NCBI GenBank assembly: GCA_050084985.1
Contig: JBITNC010000001.1
Coordinates: 177,382,001-177,446,000 of the forward strand
Length of the DNA stretch: 64,000 nucleotides
Reading direction: 5' to 3'
DNA from: Nageia nagi
Taxonomy: Eukaryota; Pinophyta
Shown: in pieces, positions 36,028-47,860 of the stretch
Layout of the letters: every line of letters starts with the position of its first letter
Numbering within the stretch: position 1 is the first letter of the stretch
Made by a program: the position numbers and the translations under genes
Notes under the pieces: model-generated
The model's database searches: none
Told to the model about the DNA's origin: nothing
Seen by the model: only the letters and a program-made list of their open reading frames with translations

Positions 36028-37052
36028 AAGAACTCAATCTTAGTCAATATGATATTTATCATGGAAAGTGCGATTTTCAAATTAGTTCTTACCATTGTGA
36101 ACAATGTGGTACCAAATGTGACGAAAAATGCACTATCATACTCTTTACTGTTCACAATTGTAACAGCCTTTACATTTGTGAAAATTGCAGTCCCAAACAT
36201 AGTCCCAAGAGCCTTTTTAAGCCTGAAAACTATGACTGTAACAGCCATTAATATCATGGAATTTACTGTCTTTATCAAGAACACATCCAAAAGGGTTAGA
36301 AATGAAGCCAACAGGATCTTCTTTGCAGCCCTATCTGCCTTGACAAACAATGCCCCAATCGTCGACAAAATTGCAATCCCAATAGCAGCATAAAACCTCA
36401 TCAGAAACTCAGTCCAGAATATGGTGAATTCAGCAGTGAATAATCTCAAAAGTGCAATCCATAATGTAAGAGTTACAGCAGTAGGCAGTCTTAAAATTGC
36501 AGTCCTAAGAGTCAACATGGATGCTTTGTCAGCCACACCAATGTCCTTCCTTCCTTTTCCTATTCTCCACAGAGATTTCCCGTTATGAACTAAATGATCA
36601 ACGAACAAACAATTCTCACCTTCCTTCCGGAAGAAGGGAGTCAAATCTCTTGTGCTTCTCAAGAAAACATACTGCTGCAAGGTTCTACATTCTTCCCCCA
36701 TTGTTGCTTCAACATTTTCCTCTTTTACAACAAGTGTGTTCCTTGGGGATTGTTTTACGAAACAAGTTCCATCCTTTTCTTTTATCTTCATTGCCTCTTC
36801 ACACTACTGCAAATATTTATTTTTTACTGCTGTCATAGTTTCATTAGCACCCATTTCTTCATTCTCAACCAAAATTCTCCTAGATGCATCTTGAACAAAA
36901 CAAACCTCATCATTTATAGTTGCCCCTGCAAAACAATCCTCATTTGAACAGTCCAATGCTGCCCTTTCAACACTACAATCAGTCGCAAACACTACTTCAT
37001 ACATCACAAAGAGTGCTGCCCAAATCATCAACTCAGCATTAGACTCTATCAA
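36024..37052 (-). pseudogene. 6-kb element coding region, hydrophobic 15-residue repeats (second block)
   Basis: Frames 37052-36804 and 36791-36024 are in register, split by one TAG (LQ-stop-CEEAMK). Order: repeat units (NAELMIWAALFVMYE), an acidic Cys-containing stretch, a charged non-repetitive segment (residues about 85-180), then more repeats (TAILRLPTAVTLTLW, IALLRLFTAEFTIFW) and a hydrophobic end. Unit length is about 15 residues (45 bp). The repeats could form membrane segments or simply reflect a DNA-level tandem array. Confidence 0.5.
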
Positions 37053-37069
37053 GAGTGTAGCCCAAACTG

Positions 37070-37708
37070 TTATCCAAAATGTGACCCCAGATGACCATGA
37101 ATGGGCATCACGAAGTATGCAGTTGCAACTCTAAATGTGATGAGAATTGCAGCCCAATATTCTATTGGAAATGCAGCCTCCAACAGTATCAGTATCATGG
37201 CTTCAAACAATGTATAGAATATGACTTTCTTCATGGAATATGCAGCCTCATACCTCATGAGAGTCGTGGCCCGAAACGTTATAAAACTTACAACTGTAAT
37301 AAACCTTTTCACTGTGAAAAACACAACTGTAGCAATCCCAATCAACATAAAAAATGTTACTTTAATCTTCATCAAGAATGCAGCTGTAAGTGTCATCAGG
37401 ATTTCAGCCCTGAATATTATCAAAAACTCAACTACAGGTACCATCAGAATTGCAGCTGTAGCAGCCCCAAATATGTCCATAGATACAATTCCAAATAGGG
37501 TGTTTCTCCTAAGAGTCTTGTTCATCTCAATTGCAGCCACATGGAGTGTACAGGAATAACACAAAGACAGGTTTTTTTCACAAGGATAGATCTTCAAGAA
37601 TAGTTCAACTTGCACCCCATCTTGAGCAGCCAACATTACTTGTCTTCCAACATAATTCACATGAATGACAAACCTATGCCAATTGAACAAACTGCTGTTA
37701 TGATGCAT
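37070..37708 (-). pseudogene. 6-kb element coding region, hydrophobic 15-residue repeats (first block)
   Basis: A frame of 212 codons. Upstream, in frame but behind a TGA (possible CGA), it reads YTVQGDEGKRNCAVLEKDVY, so the true frame is longer. The first ~80 residues are not repetitive. Then come units such as RAEILMTLTAAFLMKI, RATTLMRYEAAYSMKK and EAAFPIEYWAAILITF, each about 15 residues. A frameshift near 37060 leads into the next frame (VTFWITVWATLLIES). On the opposite strand the same DNA reads as a Cys-rich frame (37091-37498). Confidence 0.5.
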
Positions 37709-37946
37709 TCAAGAATCAGAATCGAGTTCGTACCTTTTTGCATTGTCTCCATGGTTATTCCAAGTCTTAAAAGGGCACAAATGATGTCCTAGAGGGTAGA
37801 CGTCCTTTTCTAAGACTGCACAATTTCGTTTTCCTTCATCTCCTTGAACCGTATACTGGAAAGTCTTGACAATATTTGTCAATTCCTCAGAAATGGAACT
37901 AAGGAGAGAAACTGAAACTGATTTTAAGCAAGGACTATTACAAAAA

Positions 37947-39039
37947 TCAATAATATTGTTGTGTAGGGAAACCAGAAACTAACTCATAGTGCCCTTTTTC
38001 CTCAAAGCTTAGCAATTTGGGCTCTTCAATTCCTCTTTCTTGCACCATAACACCTAGGTCCCAAGGCTTGAAATTTTGGGTGCTGTATAATGAAATTATG
38101 TGCATTGTGCTCTTCATGAGTGATCGTCTTTCTGAAGGCATGAGTCTCCAAATCTCCTATACTGAAATCATTATGAATACTCTTCTCCCATGGGTTGGTT
38201 TGAGAGTCTAGACCAAACTCTTCCAATTTAGACAATGCCTGCATTTCATTATCCTCAAGAATGACAAAGCTATGACAAGTTAATGTACTGCTGTCATAAA
38301 AATTGGAATTAACTTCACACTTGTCAATAACAACTCCTTTGTTGTTTCCTTCTTTACCATTTTTAATAGTGTCTAGCTCAAAGAGTGGATTCTTAACATT
38401 CAATTTAGCATCCGTCTCAAATAGTGGGTTATCTATAAACTAAGAATTACCTTCATACCTTTCAGCAGTGAATTCATGGTCGTTCCAAATCTCATAAACC
38501 CCTCTTTCAATACTTGCCCCATCTTCATTGCAAGAATAATTTTGATCCAGATCAGCTCCATCGATTAGTAATTTTGATTTATCTTTCTTGGCATAATGAT
38601 CAACATCAACAACATTACACTCTTCAATCTCATAGACTGAAGTTAGGGCAGATTCAAGCTCAAACCATGAATCATCCAATGGATGTATATCATCATCAGC
38701 GGCTATTTTAGCAACTGTAAAACAAGTTTCAATATTCTTATTTGTTTTTTCTCTTCCTTGATCCAATGTAGTAATAGGAATTGTTGGTTGTGCAGGCCCA
38801 AAACAGAATTTTTGTTGCAGCTCTTTCTCATTCACTTTTTTCCTTAAAATTCTCAAATAACTTTGGAAAGAAACAACATTTTTGAAATCTGCAGATTTAC
38901 CTTGATATTTCTGGAATAGGGCATCCATTTCTGAATTCTCATTTTGAATTGGCAGAGGATTTCCACCTTGATCCATCATTGCAAGTAATTGAGACAACTT
39001 ATCGAATAGTGTATCCATTTTCCCTTCATCAAACTTCAT
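37947..39039 (-). pseudogene. 6-kb element coding region, N-terminal part
   Basis: Starts 259 bp from the LTR with MKFDEGKMDTLFDKLSQLLA. Frame 39039-38440 (199 codons) is followed, after one TAG, by 38403-38026 in the same frame, and a frameshift near 38090 leads to 38141-37947 (LGVMVQERGIEEPKLLSFEE). The first ~70 residues are helical and could be gag-like; the rest is acidic and soluble, with a twice-used NPLFE[TL]D motif. No zinc knuckle or protease. I know no family for it. Confidence 0.6.
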
Positions 39040-39281
39040 GGTGGCTCAAATGCTAGGTTTACTCAAACCCTAGGAATACCCAAAAATACTCCACAAACAA
39101 AATACTCAAAACCCTAAATAGGTAGATCACCCTTCAAATATATGAAATCAAACTTCAAAAGTGTCCAAAAAAATTTCCCAATACTGATCTACACAAACCT
39201 GAGACAAAAATACCACATATCACATCAAACAACTCCACACAAATATTTCACACTTAGATCTTATCACAAGTTGGCAGGAAA

Positions 39282-39296
39282 CCAACTCTGATACCA
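39282..39296 (-). other. primer-binding site of the 6-kb element
   Basis: On the - strand the bases read TGGTATCAGAGTTGG, matching the plant initiator tRNA-Met primer site, just inside the right LTR. This sets the element's direction. Confidence 0.92.
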
Positions 39297-39297
39297 C

Positions 39298-40169
39298 TAT
39301 AATAACCCTAATTTAATTATTTGCTAACAAAATCAGATTTGTAAATAATATTAAAAAAATAGCACAAACCCTAAGATAACCACAAACGCAACACAACTTT
39401 TATTATATTTTTCCAGAAATAGAGATTACAAAGTTTAGCCAAAAGGGTACTCAAAAATGTGCTCATATATGCAAAAGAAGCTTCCCGAAGTTGGACATCC
39501 CTCTCTAGGGCACAACGGATTCTGAAAACTCTGCAATACAGATCCCCAAAAATGGCAAACTTCTCCCAACCCTTTCTGGACTGAAAACCCACTGAAATCT
39601 GAAAATGAACTCCATACAAACCCTGGATTCAAAAAATTGAAACACAAACCGTAAGTAAAAACTACGATTAAGCTCCAATGATAAACCCTAAATGGATTTA
39701 TCTCTCAACAATCCAAAGGAGCAGCCCCTAAATTTCCAACCAAATAGCGAGGTTCAGCCTTGTCTACCTGATTGAGCCTTCTGAAGAGTTCAGAATCAGC
39801 CCTAATCTCCAAAAGTGTGGTTGAAGATTAAGCCTCCTCACCAAGATCTCAAGATCATGAAATATCAACATAACATAACTCTAAAATTGAACGCTCAACA
39901 TATATATAGACATTATATTTCTTCGTTAAGAAATAAAACCCTAAAACAACTTAAAGCACCGTATAGCACTTTTATATTCTAATTCTTCATTGTGTGGCCC
40001 CCACAACTTAAACCTCATTATTCCTACAATACACTTAACATTTAAAATATAATATATTACTCGCCTAGCATGGACTTCCCCCTTCTCTTAGCATAAAAAT
40101 GACATAAAATGCACTTAAGTGAATGGGGAATTAAAACAATATTGCTAGAATTAAAATGGGGGCATTACA
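39298..40169 (-). repeat. 5' LTR of the 6-kb element
   Basis: 872 bp, partner of 34172-35040 and followed by GTCCA. Its coding-strand start is TGTAATGCCCCC. Its inner end is TATA where the other LTR keeps TGTA at the matching position, so one terminal dinucleotide has decayed. Confidence 0.9.
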
Positions 40170-40174
40170 GTCCA

Positions 40175-41640
40175 ATGTTGTTGAATATAGTTAGGAGTTT
40201 AATCATGCCTATCTTGAATTTTGATCATAGGAAGTGTTTCGCATAACAGGCCACTTGGGCAAGGGAATATGGTGGAGATATCCAAGTGAGATGGAAATAC
40301 CAATGGATTGGAGGAGAATGCTAGCCTTTGCAAACCAGCTCACTTGACGATCATTCCATGAGGCAATTTAATCTAAAAAGGAAATAATTAAATATGGATA
40401 TCTCCTTTGCTTGTCATGTTATCACCCACTATCAAATTCTACAGTATGGAAGATGGTCATGAAGATGTTCTCAAGATGAAGACATTGGATGGAAAACTCA
40501 TTCTATGCAATACATTGTTGAACGATCCTCTAGAAACATATCATACATTGAATGAAGAGAATCAGCACTTGTTCAGTATGTGCCCATTTTTTATGTCCCA
40601 AGCTAGGGCCCAAAGCCACAAAAGTATAAGGCTATAGGGTTAACAATACTCTTAAAGACGTGCATCTTTGTTGTTATATATGGAAATGAATTGTTCTTTA
40701 GAAGTGTAGATGGAGTCACAGCCCTTGCTATGTTATGATTGTGCATTAGGCTTGAGGGAAGGGCCTGTAAATCAGATTCTGAAGTACGTATAGAGTGTAG
40801 TGATCTCAACTGTCTTACCCTTATAATATAATTGGAACTTAGGGATAACCTGTGTTGTGTTGTTCACAACAAGCTGGTGGTGATCACAAATGGGGCCAAA
40901 GAATCAAGTTGTTATTGGATACCATTATGAGAGAATTCAAGATGAACCACACTATCAAGAAAGAGTAATAGGGCAATCAGAACATGATGTGAAATGCACC
41001 CATCATTGACATGGGCTTGGTGGGAGAGAGGTATCGTGTTTGGCACCAATCGTATTCCTAATTGCACTGAGAATCCAAAGACAGTCATAAAGAAAATGAC
41101 AACTTTCTCACAAAGCTTAATGATAGTGGTTATGATCTCAGAAATGCCAATGTCAGGTAACAACTGGATTATGTGAAAAGCCTACCTGAACTCTAGAAAG
41201 CAGCCGAAGATTTTTGAGAACTGTTGGCAAACCTCCCTGATTATTGCACAACAAATAGAAATACGATCAATAGACTGGAAATCATGTTTGAACCTGACTT
41301 TACCTTTTTGTCTTCATGTATTTTACTCCAACTCCACACAAAATTTCATGTCAAGGATTTTGGCATAAAGTATGGAAAACACATGTCCAATCATAGGAGT
41401 CCTGTAGTCATTAAGATCATATCTTTCCCCAGATCGGGTTAAATAATGTGCTGCGACTTGGAGGGAGGGAAGCTGGTGCATACAAACTCACTAAACAAAT
41501 GTGCGATGGGATATATAAGTGGGTCAATGCCATATTTGAGAAACTCAATTGAATTCCCTCACAATCAGCTTTGTTACTGGTACTTCTTCAAATGTCTACA
41601 GAAAGAAAAAGTTTTGAGATGTAAGGAAAGGGGAGACTTG
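40175..41640 (-). mobile_element. possible LINE relic, right half
   Basis: Continuation of 33541-34166 across the LTR element. Several short frames occur on both strands; the - strand has IVNPIALYF-like text in the place of the LINE phrase LVxPxxLYG. No polymerase motif is clear. It may instead be anonymous repeat. Confidence 0.22.
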
Positions 41641-41918
41641 GATACCAAACAAAAAATGTAAGATCTTGGTGTGCACCTTAAGATTTTCTATATGAATTTG
41701 GATTGATTAGCATGCTTGGATATAATAATTTATTCACTCGATTGGCTAACTCTTAAAACGTTAGAACATGTACTTTTTATATTTATATCGAACCTATGTA
41801 CATAGCATCCATTGCATTTTTTTCGTTCTGTCATTCTTGAAAAATTGTTTTTCTTATGTTATGGCACGCATATTTGTTTTTCGTTTGACCAATATGATCT
41901 AATTTGTCATACATGCAG
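41641..41918. other. intron end, nothing recognised
   Basis: AT-rich, ending in the acceptor catacatgcag for visible exon 3. Confidence 0.5.
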
Positions 41919-42041
41919 CTTTGGTTGGCATGTGAAACTTGGATATTTGGAGCTGTCCATGATAAGATTATGGGTGCATGCAAGCAGATGTTTGCTGTCA
42001 AAGACAAGATTCTTGATGAGACTCTAGCAAAGCTGGAGCAG
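41919..42041 (+). CDS. VPS9-type Rab-GEF gene, visible exon 3
   Basis: Forty-one codons, phase 0 at both ends, between acatgcag and GTAACA. It reads LWLACETWIFGAVHDKIMGA and CKQMFAVKDKILDETLAKLE. This matches the place in VPS9 proteins of the helix LEKYVMxKLFxRVF (from memory). No stop and good splice sites make it a firm exon. Confidence 0.85.
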
Positions 42042-42600
42042 GTAACAGTATACATTTGTAATGATGCCAAGGTCTTGCATACAATTCAATGGTATTCCTG
42101 GCTTTCAGTGACAGATTTCACATTCAAAACTGGGCTATAAGCGAATTAATTGAATGCTTGTATCATTTTCCTTGTACATGCAAGATTTGATTGTATTGTG
42201 TACATCCATTTCATTTGTAAGGCCTGTAGTGATTGCCATAACGAATAGATAAAAATAGCAGTATTATTTTCTAAAAGAAATCTAGTATACAACTTTGCCT
42301 AGTACCTTTGTGTGGATAAAGTTTACTTTCATAAACAGTATGCATTCTCAACACATCTCTATAACAAATTATACAAAAATGACAACTTTGCATCTAATAT
42401 GATAAAAATGAATCAAGCAATAGAATGGCATGTACTCATCTTATCCCTTGGATGTCATCCCATTTGAATATTGAACAAATTGTCTGTAATGGATGTTATA
42501 TTTTATGTCTCATCATGAAATATATATGAACCTCATAGAAAAGGTGAAATATAAGTGTCAACATTAGGATTAAAAAGCAATACCATAGAAAGAGAAAGAA
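42042..42600. other. start of the 16-kb intron, nothing recognised
   Basis: AT-rich intron sequence before the LINE-tail fragment at 42604. Confidence 0.5.
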
Positions 42601-42603
42601 ACG

Positions 42604-42640
42604 ATGAAATTTTATTAATGTCCACATGTGACCAAAGTAG
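42604..42640 (-). repeat. LINE-tail-like fragment
   Basis: Gaaattttattaatgtccac followed by atgtgaccaaag is the reverse complement of the LINE ending seen at 52707-52740 and 31405-31440. No LINE body is recognisable beside it. Confidence 0.4.
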
Positions 42641-42679
42641 GTTAATTGTTCTCGAAAATAGGTGCCTGATTACAAGATA

Positions 42680-45600
42680 TTGAAGGAACCCTTAAGGCTT
42701 TAAGCTAGGGAATGTCAAAAGCTAAATATACAACCAAATCAAATAAATTAAGGCATTATATGAGAATTGGGCAAAATATGTGTTGTGGCTTCCACAACAC
42801 GCCCTAAAGTTTTTAGCAAATTTGGGGACCCACAAATTTTGGCAGTCAAGAGTCATCCAGCAGGAGTGACCAAGTTGAGGTTGCCCTGAGATCAAGAGGC
42901 GTTGGAAACAAAAATTGGTGAAAATGAACAAAAATTGGGTTTCTGGTAGCAATGGAGCAAGATTTTGGCTAAGTCTCCCTTTAGTGCATGTCTTCGAGGA
43001 GACAACCTTCTTGTCTCTTCCAAGATTTGTGCCAACCTTCCAGGAGCTTCGGGTGGCCATTTCGAGTAACAAAGACCAAAATTGACTAAGTTTGGAACAC
43101 CTCTTGCCTTAGCACAAGTCAGAAGGAGACAAACTCCTGGACCCTGGGGAGACTCATGTTGGGCTTGTCTCTTTCCCTTGTTGGCGCCAATGCAAGATAG
43201 GACATCCACTTTGACTACTCCAAGACCTGCGTTGGCCTCCTGAAGACTCATATCAATAAAAGGGTGAAATTGGCTAAGTCCCAGGCATGAAAACCCCTCC
43301 TAGACCCCAGCGCAAGTGTGATAGGAGACAAACGTCTTGTCTCATCCGAGATGTGCGTCCAAACCATGCATACTAACCTGGTGCAAGTGTGATCCAAAAC
43401 ACCTTGCATGACTCACCTGGGACTTGCACCAGCCTCACGGGGTTCGGGAAGACAACTTTGAACAATAATGATGAATTTTGGCTAAGTCCGAAGCATGTCT
43501 TCCTTGGGTGCAAGTTCGGACAGAGAAAACCTTCATGAATCTCGAAGGACCTGTGCCAAGCTCAAAAGCACCATTCTTGCGCAAGTGCACACCAAGACAA
43601 AGACGATGACCCCCTGGACTTGTGCTGGGCTTACTTGCATTTTTGGAGATGTAAAATCATGCTTAAAAGACAAATTCTCCCCAAAGTCGGTTGCAAATGT
43701 GGAGGGAGACAAGGTTCTTGTCTCACTTCAGATCTCCCTCAAGCCAGTTGGGCACAATTTTGAAGGGAGACAATGTTCTTCTCTCACTTCGGATCTCCCC
43801 CAAAGCCAGTTGGGCGCAACTGTGAAGGGAGACAAGGTTATTGTCTCACTTTGGATCTCCCCCAAGTCAATCTCCTCTTCCAAGCGCAAATCCAGACTAA
43901 GACAAAGGTGGTGACCTCCAGAAGACTTGCGCCAGCACTCCAGACTCTAGAAGATAATTCTGGGCAACAAAGGCAAATTTTGGCTAAGTTTGGAGCATTT
44001 GCACCCTAGCTGCAAGTCCGAGTGGAGACAAGCTCTTTGACCCCCAGAGATATGTGCCAGGCCTATCTCTCTTTGGTGCAAGTCCAAACCAAGACAAGAT
44101 TGTTGACTCCCAGAAGACTTGCGCTAGACTTGTCCTCATTCCTATTGGCTCAAATCCAACCTAAGACACCCATCTTGTCTTCCCAAAAACCTGCGCTGGC
44201 CATGAAGCCACATCTTGAGCGCATGGCATGACCAAGACAACCATTGACCATCCAAACAACTGCGTTGGGATTCCAAGTTCAAGTTCAGGGATAGGGACCT
44301 CCTCAACAGGTGAAGGTTTTGATCCAAGAATTGTAGAGGTGAAAAGAGCCGATGGGCTCCAATTGATGGCAGACATGGCATTTTGGGTGCAATATTTTAA
44401 TTTCCATTTTTATGCATAATTCAGTTATTTTGGACTCCAAATTTTATATATTTCTATTAAAGCCTTGTGATGGATGAGGATTTGCTCCCATAAGTGCGGA
44501 ATCAATCTTGTAGCGCCATGTGGTGTGTGTTTATTGGACCGTTGTTAATTAGGGTTAATTTAGGTGAATTTTATTTGAATTTGCATTAGGGTTAGGATTT
44601 CCTTGCAATAGCTATACGTAGCCCTAGAGGACTCATTTGTAGAGGATGGATTTTTTGAGAATGGAACTTTGAACATTTTGCAACTAGATGAGTAGAGTAA
44701 TTCTTTCTATCTTATACTTGTCTATTGTGAATGTGGCATGATCCTTTGGAATGAAAATTGCACAACTCCATTTCTTTTGGTACTATGAGCTTAGACATGT
44801 GATGTTTGTCATTGATATGTGTTGCTTAGATGCTTGGGACATTTCATACACTCCTTAAGGGGTGGATGAAAGAATGATTGAATATCTTTTTGAAGTGTTG
44901 AATGTGATGCATGATTAATGACCGTTCATAGTATGCAACTAGACTTGTATAACTTTGAAAGTGGGTTCTTCTATGACATTTAGTGTGTGAACTTCATCCA
45001 CATATTGAGAGTGTTACCTTTGTCCCTTAGACACATGCTTCCTTCACCAGACCTTTCGTGTTGTTGGCTGGTACAAGTGGATGTATCCTCCTTCTAGACC
45101 CTTTGTGTAGTTTGGCTAGAATGAGAGGATGTGTGGGTGTGTTTAACACACAAGAAACCCAAAGGAACTTGGCCTTTTAGACCTTGTATTCGTCGATGGA
45201 TTCTGATGCAAAGAGCTGAACTCATGTGCCTTTTGCCTTCTCAATGTCCCCTCCCGTTTTCTTTTATTTTACACTTTTTTTTCCCGCAGCTTTCGCACCC
45301 CCAATTTTATTTACCTTGTTTAAAAAACAACCCTTGTCAAAGTACAAAGACAATCTGAGTCCTTGATTAACAAATTTTATTTGAGTTGGTTTCAACTTCA
45401 AACATCCTAACCAGTCTCCTAAGTCAATTCTTGCACCGCTAGTCCTCATAGCGGGTAGGGGTAATGCCCTTTCACTTAGGTGTTGGTTCCTTCCACAAGC
45501 CTTGGAAGCCAATTTGCCTATTCGCAGGATAGGAAAGAAAAATGGTCCAATAGTATGTTCAAACAATAAAACACAATTGAAACTATGGATAGCAAAGTTA

Positions 45601-45860
45601 GATCTTATTGGTGATGAAGTGTTGGGCAATTGAGAAGCATGGTCATCATCAAGTCCTTTGACGGAACCAATACATGGTGAAATGATTCTCTCAGGGAGTT
45701 TTAGGGCTAATTGTGCTTGGATTGGCAATCTGTGAGGGAAACATGAATACAAGCTATTGAAGGGACCCACAAGGCTTAAAGCTAGACAACGTCTAAAGGT
45801 TAAATTGCAACCAAATAAAATAAAATAAAGTAATCAAAGCATGCTACAATAATTGAGCAA
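42680..45860 (+). mobile_element. LTR-type non-autonomous element, arm A of a large inverted repeat
   Basis: Non-coding. The short end segment at 42682-42780 (gaaggaacccttaaggcttt) recurs directly at 45755-45852, as expected for the U5 ends of two LTRs, the left one truncated. Between lie a tandem-rich interior (about 42980-44320) and then an LTR-like part with a TATA-like ctatacgtagccctag near 44611. Reverse-oriented similarity to 49330-52140 is clear, for example gccttgtgatggatgagg at about 44463 against its complement near 50458. No protein domain. Confidence 0.6.
43693..43871. repeat. ~61-bp tandem array with hairpin motif, three copies
   Basis: Units start at 43693, 43752 and 43814. Each has ggagacaaggttcttgtctc or a variant, then cttcggatctcccccaa. 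The core GAGACAAG-GTT-CTTGTCTC at 43706-43724 is a perfect 8-bp inverted repeat with a 3-base loop. More dispersed copies occur at 42999-43017 and 43325-43343, and related ones in arm B. Confidence 0.88.
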
Positions 45861-46060
45861 AGTATGTTAATAGTTAAAACAATATAGCATAATCGAAACT
45901 ATACATAACAACGTTAGATCTTATTGGTGATGAAGTGTTCAACAACAAAGAAGCATGGTCATCATCAAGTCCTTTTAAGGAGTCAATATACGATTGGATG
46001 ATGCTCATGGTGGGTTGCCAAGGTGAATTGTGCTTGGCTTGGTAAATTGGGAGGGAAATA
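45545..46060. repeat. direct repeat at the end of arm A
   Basis: About 45545-45750 recurs as about 45861-46060 (gttagatcttattggtgatg, agcatggtcatcatcaagtc, aattgtgcttgg). A local duplication of the element end. Confidence 0.8.
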
Positions 46061-46347
46061 GTATGTCATTTCACAAATTTCCTAACATCCAAGGCTAGTA
46101 GTGAATCTCATCAAGGATAATGTTTTTTGGCCTTCAATGTATCTAAGTCCACAACCCACTAGATCTAGATCACTTGTCGAAATAGGGTCATTGAGACTAC
46201 CAACTCCTACACCTACATGGGAGTACTCTTTTCTGGTCCCAAATTCTCGATGATAGAAGAAACCCAACCTAGAGTATGTAGAAGATACATATCCGTCTCC
46301 TCCCTTGAGAGGCAATGTGAGTAGCTTCCCTTCCAGGACATCCTGTC

Positions 46348-46578
46348 TTGGTTCAGTTATTCAATACGCTAGTCACTTACACGGTACTATATGGTGTTGA
46401 GGTATGGGGTCTTAGCTTGAGGGAAATAGATTGGGCTACGAGAGAGATGATCTTGGTCAATATATTATCCCACTCCATTTGGGGTAAGAGGATTGTCCCC
46501 CACCACATCATACTCATAGAATTCAGTTGCCAACCTCTTCACGTGTGGGACCTTGTAGCATTGAGTCTTTTCCTTTGA
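46348..46578 (+). pseudogene. LINE C-terminal fragment
   Basis: A 76-codon frame reads LFNTLVTYTVLYGVEVWGLS, then IDWATREMILVNILSHSIWG. This is the well-conserved stretch just after the LINE reverse transcriptase (LxxxLVxPxLLYGCEVWG ... E). The rest of the LINE is not seen nearby, so it is a truncated remnant. Confidence 0.75.
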
Positions 46579-47860
46579 TCCTTTCATGGATTTATAGTTC
46601 TAGGTGTCGTGCTTGACAAGGATTCTTTGATTATGGTGCTGCTAAAGAGTCATGCTTTTTGCTCCCTCCAGGTGAGGAAAGTTCAAAATTTATTTCATTG
46701 TTTTCTATAGTCTGTAACTTTATAGATTTAGGCTTTTACGAATTTATTTTTTTCTGGTTTGATTCATATTTTAGAATTGTGATGGACGCATTTTGGGCAT
46801 GGGACACCTGAGTTGCAAAGATTAATTATTGACATCCTTAGTCAAACATGTAACACTTCAAGCTGCGAGCACAATAGGTGTGCCTTTGAAAAAGTTCACT
46901 CAAAGAAGTGCAATAGGTTAGCAATTTGATTCATTTCAACTTTGATTCTCTTCATCTTTCAAGATTCAATGAACACTTCTTTAAGTTCTTACTTGCTAGT
47001 CTTACTAGTTCTCACTACGGCAAAATTTCTCTAATGTTATTAGGTTGAGATACAATGCTTAAATGATATTGTGTATGTTTATGTCAACCTACGATTGTTA
47101 GTGAGGCAAATGCAAAAGGATGATAAGGAACCCATTAACTTGTCTTCCATAGAGGAGGAGGAGGATGTAGCTGTGCACTTGGAGGATTCATTGCCTCTTG
47201 TGGACTTCGGTGTTAGACCTCAACCTGAGATTAAGGATGACTCTTCGCTTTACTAGTATCAAAGGAAGAGGTAGAGGCAACACTAAACATGATTGCCTCC
47301 TCGTAGTACTAGTAAAGCACCCTCTCCTAGTCCTACACCTACTAGTGGAGCACATGGTAGTTGTATTGGTGGTCAATTGACTAATGAAAGGGTTAGAGCT
47401 TTGAGCCATTGAGATTGATGCCTTGACATTGTATTTAGTTATTTACTAGTTTTTGCACTTGTTGCTATGTTGACATTTGACACTTGGTAGTATGATACTT
47501 ATGAATTATGAGTAGCCATCTAACATACATTTTGTAGATGACTTTGTATTTCATATGTTTTCATATATTGATGTTATGATTTATGAATATGAATTATGAT
47601 TCACTATCATTTCTTTAGATTTATGTCATGAATGTGTTGTTTGATGACATGGTCCATATGAGAATGATATATGGCAATTAGATAAGCATGTTCTATAGAA
47701 AAAAAATTTGCATATATATATTTTTAATGTATCATATCTTTTTCCTGTTTTTACCCTTTTTATGTGTTGCTTTTTTTTCCCATTTTTTAAAATTTCGCCC
47801 AAAGCTGTTTTTCCCTTAACTCGAATTTTTTAACATTGTTGCAAGGTTCCTTACTAGGGC
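46579..47860. other. intron, nothing firmly recognised
   Basis: AT-rich sequence. Short frames at 47071-47256 (acidic, SSIEEEEDVAVHLEDSLPL) and on the opposite strand at 47188-47409 are too short and isolated to call. Probably repeat remnants. Confidence 0.4.

Larger units (their letters stand above)
34172..40169 (-). mobile_element. 6.0-kb non-autonomous LTR retrotransposon with an unrecognised long coding region
   Basis: Two LTRs (34172-35040, 869 bp; 39298-40169, 872 bp), TGTAAT...ATTACA-type ends, a 5-bp target duplication GTCCA and an iMet primer site next to the right LTR show a complete insertion on the - strand. The 4.26-kb interior is nearly all decayed coding sequence on the same strand, but has no protease, reverse transcriptase, RNase H or integrase motif. 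It fits the class of large non-autonomous LTR elements mobilised in trans. It lies in the 8.9-kb intron, opposite to the gene. Confidence 0.88.

Noticed and set aside
36049-36393. 114-codon + strand hydrophobic frame
   Set aside because: Antisense to the longer, in-register - strand coding region of the 6-kb element; explained by the complement of its repeats.
43495-43914. 139-codon + strand frame
   Set aside because: It comes from the tandem hairpin array; the unit lengths (59 and 62 bp) are not multiples of three and other frames are equally open.
45264-45770. 168-codon - strand frame
   Set aside because: It falls in a non-coding LTR-type region repeated in reverse near 49330-49690, where the frame is not kept.
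47841-47860. caaggttccttactagggcc as a further hAT end
   Set aside because: No partner end and no 8-bp duplication of the flanking cattgttg could be found.
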